Assembly: GCA_945874695.1 (NCBI GenBank) | Contig: CAMCHP010000016.1 | Location: 1-46,179, forward strand | From: Chryseobacterium gleum | Lineage (GTDB): Bacteria > Bacteroidota > Bacteroidia > Flavobacteriales_D > Sanyastnellaceae | Direction of reading: 5' to 3' | Length of the DNA: 46,179 nt | In this document: positions 29,973 through 40,000 of the stretch, piece after piece | Position numbering within the stretch: position 1 is the stretch's first letter | Layout: every line of letters starts with the position of its first letter | Translations under genes and position numbers: made by a program | Notes under the pieces: generated by a model | Told to the model about the DNA's origin: nothing | The model's input: only the letters and a program-made list of their open reading frames with translations | The model's database searches: none

Positions 29973-30292
29973 GTTGACTTCTTTCGTTTAGGCGCCCGTT
30001 TACCAGGTTCCAAATTCGCGTCTTGGAGCTTTCTCCCCAGCACATCATCCTTTGCCAATAGTAAGAAGTCCTTTTCCAGACCCAAGACCTTGAGTACATT
30101 CAGGTACTGACCAATTCCAACTCCGGGGTGCCCTTGTTCGATTTTCGCCAAAGTGGTTCGACCCATTCCGGCGCGTTCAGCCACTTGAATGGTGCTTAAC
30201 TTTCTGCGAAGGCGAGCCAGTCGAATGTTCTCACCAAGTTCAGCCAGTATGGACTGAATTCTTGGTAGCAAAGTGGGAGTCTTGTTCGGCAT
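29969..30292 (-). CDS. hipB: HipB-like XRE antitoxin/regulator
   Basis: A 107-aa protein with an XRE helix-turn-helix (LGENIRLARLRRKLSTIQVAERAGMGRTTLAKIEQGHPGVGIGQYLNVLKVLGL) and a C-terminal tail ending in basic residues. The phrase 'ALDDVLGRKLQD'-like (AKDDVLGRKLQDANL) is common in HipB proteins that pair with HipA of this type. HipB dimers bind operators in their own promoter and neutralise HipA. Here HipA is truncated, so hipB may persist as an orphan repressor. The ATG at 30292 follows a TATCTTTG promoter at 30318-30311, which is flanked by TCAATnTTGA-like palindromes. Confidence 0.8.
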   Translation of the reverse strand: MPNKTPTLLPRIQSILAELGENIRLARLRRKLSTIQVAERAGMGRTTLAKIEQGHPGVGIGQYLNVLKVLGLEKDFLLLAKDDVLGRKLQDANLEPGKRAPKRKKST

Positions 30293-30298
30293 AATGAG

Positions 30299-30328
30299 TC
30301 AATATTGATTCAAAGATAATCAATTTGA
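30299..30328 (-). promoter_or_regulatory. hipB promoter with candidate operators
   Basis: TATCTTTG (-7 box, 30311-30318 on minus) lies between a perfect palindrome TCAATATTGA (30299-30308) and a near-palindrome TCAATTTGA (30320-30328). This is a plausible autoregulation site for HipB. Confidence 0.45.
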
Positions 30329-30634
30329 CGCATTAAATAAGCATTATCTGAGTTTCGGGTTAAGCATGACGCATGGTGAAGCATGTGAAAATGGCCTTGC
30401 TTACCCCGCGCATTTGTGCGGAATACGCATTTGATTTTGGCGATGTATAAACTTGAAATGACCTTTTTAATACGCCTGCACGAGTTCTTCAAACAACGTG
30501 GTTCAGTGGTATGCAGGTGTGGCGAAATTGTGAAAAGTTAGCAGATTGTTACGTCGTGTACTGCAGAACCAATGCTTGAGTAAAGTAATCATTAAATATT
30601 GAAGAATGAGCCTTTTAGACTTTGATTTACGACT
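30329..30634. other. Gene-free stretch upstream of the giant lectin-like gene
   Basis: Nothing coding is recognised. The segment 30512-30540 (TGGCGAAATT.TGAAAAGTTAG) resembles 21855-21881, upstream of creD, and read on the minus strand both include a box like TAATTTCG or CAATTTCG. They may be promoter-like elements, but the match is short. Confidence 0.4.
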
Positions 30635-30642
30635 TAAATTTG
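30635..30642 (+). promoter_or_regulatory. -7 promoter box TAAATTTG for the 2079-aa gene
   Basis: An exact TAnnTTTG match 24 nt before ATG 30667. TTTT at 30613-30616 lies 18 nt upstream and is a weak -33 candidate. Confidence 0.5.
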
Positions 30643-30666
30643 AGGCCCTGACCAAAATTTACTTCT

Positions 30667-33600
30667 ATGCGCTCGTCACGAACGATTCTTTTCGCAACCC
30701 TTGTATTCGGTTTCATTGCACCGCGTTTATTAGGGCAAGATTGCAGTTTCCAATTTTTAGCCGATAGTGTTTTTGAATGCAACACGGCTTCCTACTTGCT
30801 CGAAGGCCCTACAGGATTTGACAACTATGTATGGAGTACAGGTGACGCCACGCAAAACTTGGTTGTAACAGAAAGCGGCATGTATTCATTTGTTGCCACT
30901 TCACAACTTTGTTCTGTTGAAGACAGTGTTTTTGTTGATCTGTTAAATGGTCATATTGAACAAATTGATACCACAATTTGCATCGGAGAGAGTTTGCATT
31001 TGAGCGTTTCTTTGTTGAATTCAGCCAGTTTTAATCCCGACGGATTTTCATTTTATGGTGAACTCGAGGGGCACCTTTATTTCCGTGCTCAACAACCGGG
31101 CACTTGGTTTCAAGCGCGAGATCTTTCAACTTCAGCCGGCGGTCACCTAGTAACCATAACAAGTGCGCTTGAGAATGCTTTTGTTCACGGGGCATTTCCT
31201 GCCCAACATCAATGGATCGGTTTCACCGATGAGCTGGGTGAAACCAATTGGCAATGGATTACAGGTGAACATGTGGTGTACACAAATTGGCAAGTTGGTG
31301 AGCCAAATAATCAAAACATAGAGCATTATGGAGAAATGCAAGTCGATGCCGGTTGGAATGATTTGAACGGTACGGCGATCTATCCTTTTCTGCTTGAGTT
31401 TGATAACCCCGCTAATGTGGATATTACATGGAGTACTGGTGACGTAGGAACAAATATCGTTGTATCTCCAACTGAAACAACGACTTATTATGTAACCTTC
31501 GATAATGGGCTACAAAGCTGCACCGATAGCATCGTTGTTAGCGTTGAGAGTCTTGAATTCAGTTTTCAGCAAGACACCCTCTACGCTTGTGGCCCGCTGG
31601 CAACCTTAGATGCCGGTATTGCCGATTCGTATGCGTGGAGCACGGGAAGCACAACACAAACAATTGAGGTAGGTGAAGGAAGCTACTCAGTTGAAGTGAG
31701 TGAAGGCGCTTGCAGTGCCGTCGATACCATTGAAGTGGTAATTCTAGATCCGAGCATTAACGAAGGCAATCAGCAGATTTGCCTTGGTGAAAGCGTAACC
31801 TTGACCTCTGCTACCAGTGGTTCAGTTTTAGCTGGAGGTAATTTCCCTGGGTTCAGTTTTCAAGGAGAGTTCAATGGCAGCAATTACTACTATTCGAATG
31901 GGTCTTCGAACCTGAGCAATGCACGAAACAATTGCTCAAACATTGGAGGCTACCTTGTTTCGATCAGCAGTGCTGCTGAAAACAATTTTGTACGCAACTT
32001 TCTAGGGGGGGCCTCAGCCTACATTGGCTTTACCGACGAGGTCATTGAAGGTAGTTTTGGTTGGATGAATGGCGACCCTGTAACCTATACCAACTGGTCT
32101 GCAGGCGAACCCAACGACTTAGATTTCGGGGGTGAAGACTACACAGTTTTGTTGTCATCAGGCCTATGGAATGATGTCTCAGGTATGGCATCCACTCGTT
32201 TTGTATGTGAAGTGTCGATAACCAATCCGGTAAGTTTGCTTTGGAGCACAGGTGCAACAAGCAATAGCATTTCAGTTCAGCCCACTGAAGCTACCTGGTA
32301 CAGCTTAACTTTAAGCGACAATTTTCAAACCTGCACTGATTCAGTGCTGGTCGAAGTATTTGTGCCAAGTTTTTCTTTGCCACAAGACACTGTATTTGTG
32401 TGTGGTCCTGAGGCGATACTTGACGCTGGGCCAGGTTTAGTTTCCTACGCATGGAGCACAGGAGGCAATACTCAAACAATCACAGTCACTGAATCAGGTG
32501 AGTACACGGTTACCGTTGATGAAGGCGCCTGTATTTCTTCCGATACCATTGAGGCGGTTCTGCTTGATGCGAGCATTGTTGAAGGTGATCAGCAAATTTG
32601 CCTTGGTGAAAGCGTTACGTTGACTTCTGCCACCAACGGATCAGTACAGGCTGGGGGTAATTTCCCAGGGTTCAATTCGCAAGGCGAGTTCAATGGCAGC
32701 AACTACTATTACTCGACTGGTTCAGCGAGTGTGAGCTCTGCACGAAACAGTTGCACGAACATTGGTGGCTACCTTGTTTCGATCAACAGTGCGGCTGAAA
32801 ACAGTTTTATCAGCAGCTTTACAGGTGCTACTGAAGTTCTGATTGGGCTTACAGATGAAGTTGCTGAAGGTAGTTTTGTTTGGATGAATGGTGACCCCGT
32901 AACCTACACCAACTGGAATCCAGGAGAGCCGAATAACGCAGGTAACGAAGATTACACAGTAAAGACTTCTTCGGGAGGATGGAATGATGTTTCGACGTCG
33001 AGTTCATTTCGCTTTGTGTGTGAAGTGTCAATCACCAACCCAGTTAGTCTACTTTGGAGTACAGGTGCAACGACTAACAGCATTTCGGTTCAGCCTACTG
33101 AGGCTACCTGGTATAGCCTTACGCTAACTGACAGCTTCCAAACCTGCACTGATTCAGTCTTGGTTGAAGTATTTGTGCCTAACTATTCATTGCCACAAGA
33201 CTCATTGTTCGTATGTGGTGCCGAGGCGGTGCTCGACGCTGGTCCGGGCATGACTTCTTACACCTGGAGTACAGGAGGCAACACCCAAACGATCACAGTC
33301 ACGGAATCAGGTGAGTACACAGTTACTGTGGATGAAGGTGCTTGCATTACTTCCGATTCGGTAGAGCTCTTTTTGTTGAATTCAACCATTGTTGAAGGTG
33401 ATCAAGACATTTGCTTGGGTGAGACTGTTAACCTGAGCGTTAACCCCGGATTTCAATCACCAACAAGTATCAATGGTTATAATTATGGTGGCGAATTTCA
33501 GGGCAGTGTGTACTTCATTAACCCGCAACCGACAAGTTGGACTGGGGCAAACAGTGCATGCAATGGCATTGGAGGCCATTTAGTTTCAATCGGCTCTGCG

Positions 33601-36600
33601 CAAGAAAACAGTTTCTTACTCTCAATTTATGCGCCCGCGAGGCAGTGGATTGGTTTTACTGATCAAGCTCAAGAAGGCAACTGGCAATGGGCTTCTGGAG
33701 AGCCTGTTGCATATACAAATTGGAACGCGCCAGTAGAGCCCAACAATTCAGGGGGCGTTGAGCATTACGCTGAAATAACTGGCGCAACAGGCTTGTGGAA
33801 TGATATGCCGAATGCGCAGATCACAAGTCCTTTTGTGTGCGAGTTCAGCAATCCAACTACAGTGAGCATTGAATGGTCTACGGGAGAAACTGCAGAAGAA
33901 ATAACAGTTTCGCCAACAGCAGACGCTACGTTTTTTGTGAATGTAACAGATGAGGTTCAAACCTGCACTGATACTGTAAGGGTGAATGTTTTTGAGCCGC
34001 AGTTCAACTTTGGCTTAGACTCGTTACTCGTATGTGCAGGCGAAACCGTTTTGGATGCAGGCAGCGGATGGAACTCTGTATTATGGAGCACAGGTGCCAG
34101 CGGCCAAACACTCACGGTGAATGCTTCAGGAGACTACAGCGTTACTGTTGATGAAGGTGCGTGCATAACCCAAGATACCCTCGCGGTTTTCTTGCTTGAC
34201 GCAACAATTCTAGAAGGAGACCAAGAGATTTGCGCAGGAGAAAGTTTAACCTTAACAACTGCTGCGGAGGGTGTTGAACCGCCCAATAATTTCGTGAACC
34301 TTGCGTTCGCTGGAGAGTTCAATGGGAACTATTATTACCGGTCTACAGTTCAAAGCACATGGGCTTCTGCAGTAGCTTCGTGCGCTACCAATGGAGGTCA
34401 CCTTGCGGCGATTGCCTCGGCTGCGGAGAATAACTATGTGCGTTCATTATTCCCGTCGAGCGAGCAGTGGATTGGTTTCACAGACGAAAATAGCGAGGGC
34501 GTATTTGCTTGGGTAAATAGCCAACCTGTGACTTATACCAACTGGGGCCCAGGTGAGCCGAACAATTCAGGCGGTATTGAAGATTACACGCACTTAACAA
34601 CGTCGGGAACATGGAATGACGTTTCTGGCGGAGCACCGCGATTTTACACTTGTGAATTCGATAACAATCTTGGATTAGACATTCTTTGGTCAACCGGCGA
34701 TACGACAGCGGCCATTGCTGTGACTCCTGATGTAACAACAACGTATTTCGTGACAATCAACAACGGCATTCAAATTTGCAGCGATACCGTACAAGTTGTT
34801 GTCAATATCCCGCAGTTCGCTTTTGAAAGCGATACGGTACAGGTTTGTGGTTCAGAAACCGTTTTAACAGCTGCTGAAGGGTTTAATAGCTACCTCTGGA
34901 GCACGGGGTCAGATAGCACATCGACAACCGTAAATCAAAGCGGGCAATACACCATCGAGGTCAATGAAGGGGTGTGTACAACTTCTGACACGCTTTACCT
35001 CAGCTTGGTTGATGCTACTATCGCCCAAAACGATACCACCCTTTGTTTTGGACAAGAACTCATTTTGAACACTGTAAACTCAACCGTCAATCAGAACAGT
35101 CAGCTGGCAGGTTACAATTATGGCGGCGAGCTCAATGGCAGTTACTATTTCATCTCAACTGGGGTTTCGAATTACTTAACCGCTGAAGCGAATTGTATAG
35201 GCTTGGGCGGACACTTGGCAACCATCGGCTCTGCCGCTGAACAGAATCTTGTCGCTTCGCTATCAACGGGCAACATTTACATTGGACTGAACGATATTGC
35301 GAGCGAAGGCACCTTTGAGTGGGTTACAGGTGAGCCAGTTACCTACACAAACTGGGCGAGTCTTGAACCAAGTAATTCACTGGGAAATGAAGACTACACG
35401 CACATTCGACCTGACGATTTTTGGAATGATGTTAGCGGTGCTGAACTTTATTTTAACGCTTGTGAATTTAGCGGGGGCGGCGATCTTGAAATCGTATGGT
35501 CAACCGGCGATGCACAGCCCGAAATTGCATTTGCAGCAGAATTGACAGGGTTTTACGGTGTGAGTGTTTCGGATGGTGTTACCGTATGCACCGACAGTAT
35601 TTTCGTGGAGGTGAGCCCGCTGCCCCAGCCCTTCCTCGGTGGCGACACGCTTTTTGTTTGCGAAGACGGCAGCTTGGTTTTAGATCCGCAAGTGCAAGCA
35701 GAGCTCTTTACTTGGAGCACAGGCAGCACCAGCACATCCATCGAAGTTAGCACTGATGGCGATTATAGCGTTACAGTAACGGATACACTTGGGTGTGTGA
35801 ATACCGACGCTACCTATGTGCACTTTTTTGTCTCTCCACCGATCAATGTAGCAGACACAATCATCTGCATTGGCGAACAAGTGAACCTCGAGCTTGCGCT
35901 GAACTTAGAGTTGGTTACATGGCCAGATAACAGCACAGGGGCATCGTTCTCGATTATGCCTTCGGTTGATACCTTAATCGTGTACACAGTTTTCGACGGC
36001 ATTGCCACATGCACAGACTCTGCAACCGTGCGGGTAAGTGATATCGCCTTGCAGATTGCCACAACCCTGCCAAGTTGCTACGATGATCTCAATGGCGCAT
36101 TCAACGTTGTACCTTCGTCGGGAATTGAACCGTACAGCTTTGATTGGAATGGATTTAACCCAAATCAACTTGGAAAAGGCAGTTATCTTCTGACTGTTTC
36201 AGATGCGATCGGTTGCGCTGTTGACACCGTGCTGCAAATGGCTGAGCCAGCGCCATTCTTCCTCTTCAGTGTCGGTTTACCGCCGTTTTGCGAGGGCGAA
36301 ACAGGAGTAATTATTCCACAAGCCACTGGAGGTACGATGCCTTACACATTTGATGCTGGCGGTGTTGACATGAACGCAGTTGTTTCGGGTGTGTATGTGA
36401 TTACGGCTCAAGATGCCAATGGCTGCGATGCAAGTCAATCGGTAATTGTGGGTGATGCGACTGAGGTTTGCGGTTGTACCTATGAAGTTGCATGTAATTA
36501 CAATGCGCTAGCAACCTCTGATGATGGTACTTGCGTTTATCCTGCTGCTGGGTTTGATTGCGCGGGTAATGCCATTTGTCCTGAATTAGGTTTAGAAGGT

Positions 36601-36906
36601 TGTGTTTATTCAGATGCTTGTAACTATGATCCTTCAGCTCTTTCAGACAATGGCAGCTGTATTTATCCTGCCGTGGGTTACAATTGCGATGGTATTTGTG
36701 TGGCCGATTTTAACAACAACGGCATTTGCGATTTTGACGAAGTCTTTGGTTGTACTTATGAAGAAGGCTTTAATTACGACCCAAATGCCACGCTTGATAA
36801 CGGAAATTGCGAGTTTTCTTGCCCCGGCGACTTCAATGGTGATGGAATTATCAACTCTGCTGACTTGCTTAGCTTCCTTGGAACCTTCGGGACATTTTGC
36901 CCATGA
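30667..36906 (+). CDS. Giant secreted protein with six C-type-lectin super-repeats
   Basis: A 2079-aa exported protein with signal peptide (TILFATLVFGFIAPRLLGQ). After one beta-sandwich module come six repeats of about 270 residues. Each contains a C-type lectin domain: a WIGFTDE-type core, an EPN motif (EPS in the sixth) and GxWND, the two loop motifs that bind calcium and sugar in animal lectins. Two 'WSTG...CTDS' beta modules follow each lectin. The C-terminal part holds SprB-like segments (GSYLLTVSDAIGC), three Cys-rich repeats (CTYEVACNYNALATSDDGTC) and a final dockerin-like module (CPGDFNGDG...). It is probably a surface adhesin or matrix protein binding glycans. No type A sorting domain is seen. 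The next gene ends with the same module. Confidence 0.85.
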   Translation: MRSSRTILFATLVFGFIAPRLLGQDCSFQFLADSVFECNTASYLLEGPTGFDNYVWSTGDATQNLVVTESGMYSFVATSQLCSVEDSVFVDLLNGHIEQIDTTICIGESLHLSVSLLNSASFNPDGFSFYGELEGHLYFRAQQPGTWFQARDLSTSAGGHLVTITSALENAFVHGAFPAQHQWIGFTDELGETNWQWITGEHVVYTNWQVGEPNNQNIEHYGEMQVDAGWNDLNGTAIYPFLLEFDNPANVDITWSTGDVGTNIVVSPTETTTYYVTFDNGLQSCTDSIVVSVESLEFSFQQDTLYACGPLATLDAGIADSYAWSTGSTTQTIEVGEGSYSVEVSEGACSAVDTIEVVILDPSINEGNQQICLGESVTLTSATSGSVLAGGNFPGFSFQGEFNGSNYYYSNGSSNLSNARNNCSNIGGYLVSISSAAENNFVRNFLGGASAYIGFTDEVIEGSFGWMNGDPVTYTNWSAGEPNDLDFGGEDYTVLLSSGLWNDVSGMASTRFVCEVSITNPVSLLWSTGATSNSISVQPTEATWYSLTLSDNFQTCTDSVLVEVFVPSFSLPQDTVFVCGPEAILDAGPGLVSYAWSTGGNTQTITVTESGEYTVTVDEGACISSDTIEAVLLDASIVEGDQQICLGESVTLTSATNGSVQAGGNFPGFNSQGEFNGSNYYYSTGSASVSSARNSCTNIGGYLVSINSAAENSFISSFTGATEVLIGLTDEVAEGSFVWMNGDPVTYTNWNPGEPNNAGNEDYTVKTSSGGWNDVSTSSSFRFVCEVSITNPVSLLWSTGATTNSISVQPTEATWYSLTLTDSFQTCTDSVLVEVFVPNYSLPQDSLFVCGAEAVLDAGPGMTSYTWSTGGNTQTITVTESGEYTVTVDEGACITSDSVELFLLNSTIVEGDQDICLGETVNLSVNPGFQSPTSINGYNYGGEFQGSVYFINPQPTSWTGANSACNGIGGHLVSIGSAQENSFLLSIYAPARQWIGFTDQAQEGNWQWASGEPVAYTNWNAPVEPNNSGGVEHYAEITGATGLWNDMPNAQITSPFVCEFSNPTTVSIEWSTGETAEEITVSPTADATFFVNVTDEVQTCTDTVRVNVFEPQFNFGLDSLLVCAGETVLDAGSGWNSVLWSTGASGQTLTVNASGDYSVTVDEGACITQDTLAVFLLDATILEGDQEICAGESLTLTTAAEGVEPPNNFVNLAFAGEFNGNYYYRSTVQSTWASAVASCATNGGHLAAIASAAENNYVRSLFPSSEQWIGFTDENSEGVFAWVNSQPVTYTNWGPGEPNNSGGIEDYTHLTTSGTWNDVSGGAPRFYTCEFDNNLGLDILWSTGDTTAAIAVTPDVTTTYFVTINNGIQICSDTVQVVVNIPQFAFESDTVQVCGSETVLTAAEGFNSYLWSTGSDSTSTTVNQSGQYTIEVNEGVCTTSDTLYLSLVDATIAQNDTTLCFGQELILNTVNSTVNQNSQLAGYNYGGELNGSYYFISTGVSNYLTAEANCIGLGGHLATIGSAAEQNLVASLSTGNIYIGLNDIASEGTFEWVTGEPVTYTNWASLEPSNSLGNEDYTHIRPDDFWNDVSGAELYFNACEFSGGGDLEIVWSTGDAQPEIAFAAELTGFYGVSVSDGVTVCTDSIFVEVSPLPQPFLGGDTLFVCEDGSLVLDPQVQAELFTWSTGSTSTSIEVSTDGDYSVTVTDTLGCVNTDATYVHFFVSPPINVADTIICIGEQVNLELALNLELVTWPDNSTGASFSIMPSVDTLIVYTVFDGIATCTDSATVRVSDIALQIATTLPSCYDDLNGAFNVVPSSGIEPYSFDWNGFNPNQLGKGSYLLTVSDAIGCAVDTVLQMAEPAPFFLFSVGLPPFCEGETGVIIPQATGGTMPYTFDAGGVDMNAVVSGVYVITAQDANGCDASQSVIVGDATEVCGCTYEVACNYNALATSDDGTCVYPAAGFDCAGNAICPELGLEGCVYSDACNYDPSALSDNGSCIYPAVGYNCDGICVADFNNNGICDFDEVFGCTYEEGFNYDPNATLDNGNCEFSCPGDFNGDGIINSADLLSFLGTFGTFCP

Positions 36907-37060
36907 TGAACAATGAGTCGGCGATAGTCATCTGTTAATGAGTTACGCGATCCGCAATTCGTCGGTTTTAATTGATGGTTCGTCGAATCTAAGGATTAGT
37001 TAACCTTGCCTTAGGTGTTGATTGAAATTGAATGACTTAATTGCAACAAAGAATAAGAAA

Positions 37061-40000
37061 ATGAAGAACGCGTTGATATTTTTGATTTTGTGGATGGGTG
37101 CGGCTTTGTCTGGAAGCGCCCAATGCAATTCAATTGACTTTAATCAAGGAACTCAGCATGTTTCAATTGCTGGTGATTTGTCGCAGTTTTCGAATTATTC
37201 GAAGTTTATCCGGTTTAGTATTGACAGCCAAATTGCCAATCCTGCTGCGATTTTAGTGCTGTATCACTCGCCCAATGGAACATTGTACTATGTGCCAGCG
37301 AGTAATCATTTTGCATACAATATCACGAATCGTCAAGGATGCAATTGCTGTGGTCAAGGATGCACTCCCGTCACTACGTACACGTTTGGCGCTGGCGTTA
37401 GCCTCAATGCATGGCACAGTTTGGCGCTGTCTGTGACTGGTGCGAATGCCTTAACCGTTTATTTGGATGGCAATTTGGCTGCTTTAAGCAACCCTTCCTT
37501 CGACGGATGTTGCAGTGGAAACTACAATTATACTTCACTCGGAAATGTTGGAGGAGCAACCATCGGTTTCAACGGGCTCATCGAAGAGGCGGCCATTTGG
37601 AATTCAGCCCTTTCGGGCGCACAATTGCAACAAATGCACGCCTGCGCCAATCCGCACTTATCAAGTGCACGCGCTTGGTGGAGATTGAATGCTTCGGCAA
37701 CCGCAGTAACTGATTTAACGGGTAACGGATTTAATGGAACCTTCGTTGGCGCGGTGGGTGTTTCAAATGAAACCTCAGTGTGTTGCGTGGCCGGTTGCAC
37801 CGATCCGCAGGCGTGCAATTACAATGCGTCGGCAACCATAGATGACCAATCGTGCACCTTCCCGGGCTGCACCCTGCCTGAGGCATGCAATTACGATCCG
37901 AACGCCGCTTGCGACAATGGTTCGTGTGTGTTATTCATTGACTGCAACGGGGTTTGTGGAGGCAATGCAGTACAAGACGCCTGTGGCAACTGCTATGATC
38001 CTAGCGTTACACTCGTCGATCAAGATCTAACTTTCGAGTATACAGGTTCTGCCCAATCATGGATTGTGCCGTCAGACGTATACACAGTGGCAATAGATGT
38101 CTACGGTGCGCAAGGAAGTGACCAAGCACATGGTGGTTTGGGCGGCCGGGCACAAGGTACTTTGACAGTTACACCAGGGCAAGAACTTTTCATTTACGTT
38201 GGCGGTAGCGGCTGGACGGGCGGCTGGAACGGAGGTGGTAACACCCTCTCCGGAAATGAACGGCGTGGTGGCGGTGCGTCAGATGTGCGTATCGGAGGTT
38301 CTGCGCTTGCCAATCGGGTTATTGTGGCCGGTGGCGGTGGTGTGAAGGGCAATGCCACGGTAGGCGGATGCAATGGCACTGAAATTCCGCTATTTGGCGG
38401 TGCAGGTGGAGCAGAAATTGGAGGCGCCGGCCAGAATGGCAACAATGGCGTTACCGGTGGAACAGGTGGTACTCAAGTGAGTGGTGGTTCACCAGGCACA
38501 GGCAATATCGGATCAGGAACCCCGGGTACCTTGGGTCAAGGAGGCAATGGGTATAGCACTGACGCTTTTGGCGGTGGTGGTGGTGGTTTTTATGGCGGCG
38601 GCGGCGGCGGTTCATCAGGCAGCTGCAACAGAGGCGGCGGCGGTGGCGGCTCAAACTACCTCGGGGGCGTATCTCCCGTGTTGTCGCAAGCGGGTGTTAA
38701 TCCGGGAGCCGGCCGGGTAGTGATTTCGTATCAAGTGTCGTTGGTGCCAGAGTGTACACCGGGCTGCACCGATCCAATCGCTGCAAACTATGACCCCCAA
38801 GCCAATTTTGACGACGGGTCGTGCATTTTCTTAGGTTGCACCGATCCGCTTGCGGCCAACTATAACGCGCAAGCCAACAGTGACGATGGTTCTTGCATTT
38901 ACTTGGGTTGCACTGACCCGGCTGCTTCGAATTACGATTCAAATGCCAATACCAATGATGGTAGCTGTGTGTACATAGGCTGTACCGACCCATTGGCTGA
39001 CAATTTCAATCCTACAGCCGCCACAGATGACGGTTCTTGTTTATATTCAGGTTGCACAAATCCGCTCGCTGCCAATTATAGCGCACAGGCAAACGTCGAT
39101 GACGGATCATGCGAGTTCCCCGGTTGCACAGATCCGATTGCATGCAACTATGACGCTGCAGCAAACCTGAACGATGGAAGTTGTTTATTTCCGGGTTGCG
39201 CTCAAATTGAGGCTTGCAATTATGACCCGAATGCCGCTTGTGACGACGGTTCTTGCTTGTTTGTAGTTGACTGCAATGGGATTTGCGGTGGCAATGCTGT
39301 GCTAGACCTTTGTGGAAACTGTTATGATCCGAATCAAACACAAATCGAGCAGCAAATAACCTTCGAGTACACCGGAAGCGCCCAAACATGGATGGTTCCT
39401 GATGGTGTTGAAGAGGTGACGTTTGATCTCTATGGCGCCCAAGCGAGTAATGCTGATTTTGGTGGATGGGGTGGCCGCGCACAAGGCACGATTCAAGTTT
39501 CGTCAGGGCAAGAGTTCTTTATTTACGTAGGAGGCAGCGGTTGGACAGGTGGCTGGAATGGTGGAGGTAACCTTCTCGATGGAAATGGAAGAAGAGGAGG
39601 AGGAGCATCTGATGTGCGTTCAGGGGGAACAGCATTAGCCAACCGAATTGTTGTTGCTGGTGGCGGTGGTGTTCAAGGCTTATCTACTAACGGTGGTTGC
39701 AATGGTGTTGAAACTCCGCTTCAAGGTGGCGCAGGTGGCGCAGATGTAGGAGGAACTGGCCAAAGCGGTAATAATGGTGTTACAGGAGGTACTGGAGGTT
39801 CGCAAGTGAATGGTGGAACGCCAGGGACCGGTACGCTTGGCAGCGGCACGCCTGGAACTTTAGGTCAGGGTGGAAATGGTTTTAGCAGTGATTTAGGTGG
39901 TGGCGGTGGCGGCTACTATGGGGGAGCCGGTGGTGGTTCATCGAGTGGATGCAATCGCGGTGGCGGCGGTGGCGGCTCAAACTACCTCGGGGGTGTATCT

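Noticed and set aside
30310-30492. 60-aa minus-strand frame upstream of hipB
   Set aside because: No similarity pattern, unusual composition, and it overlaps the hipB promoter region.
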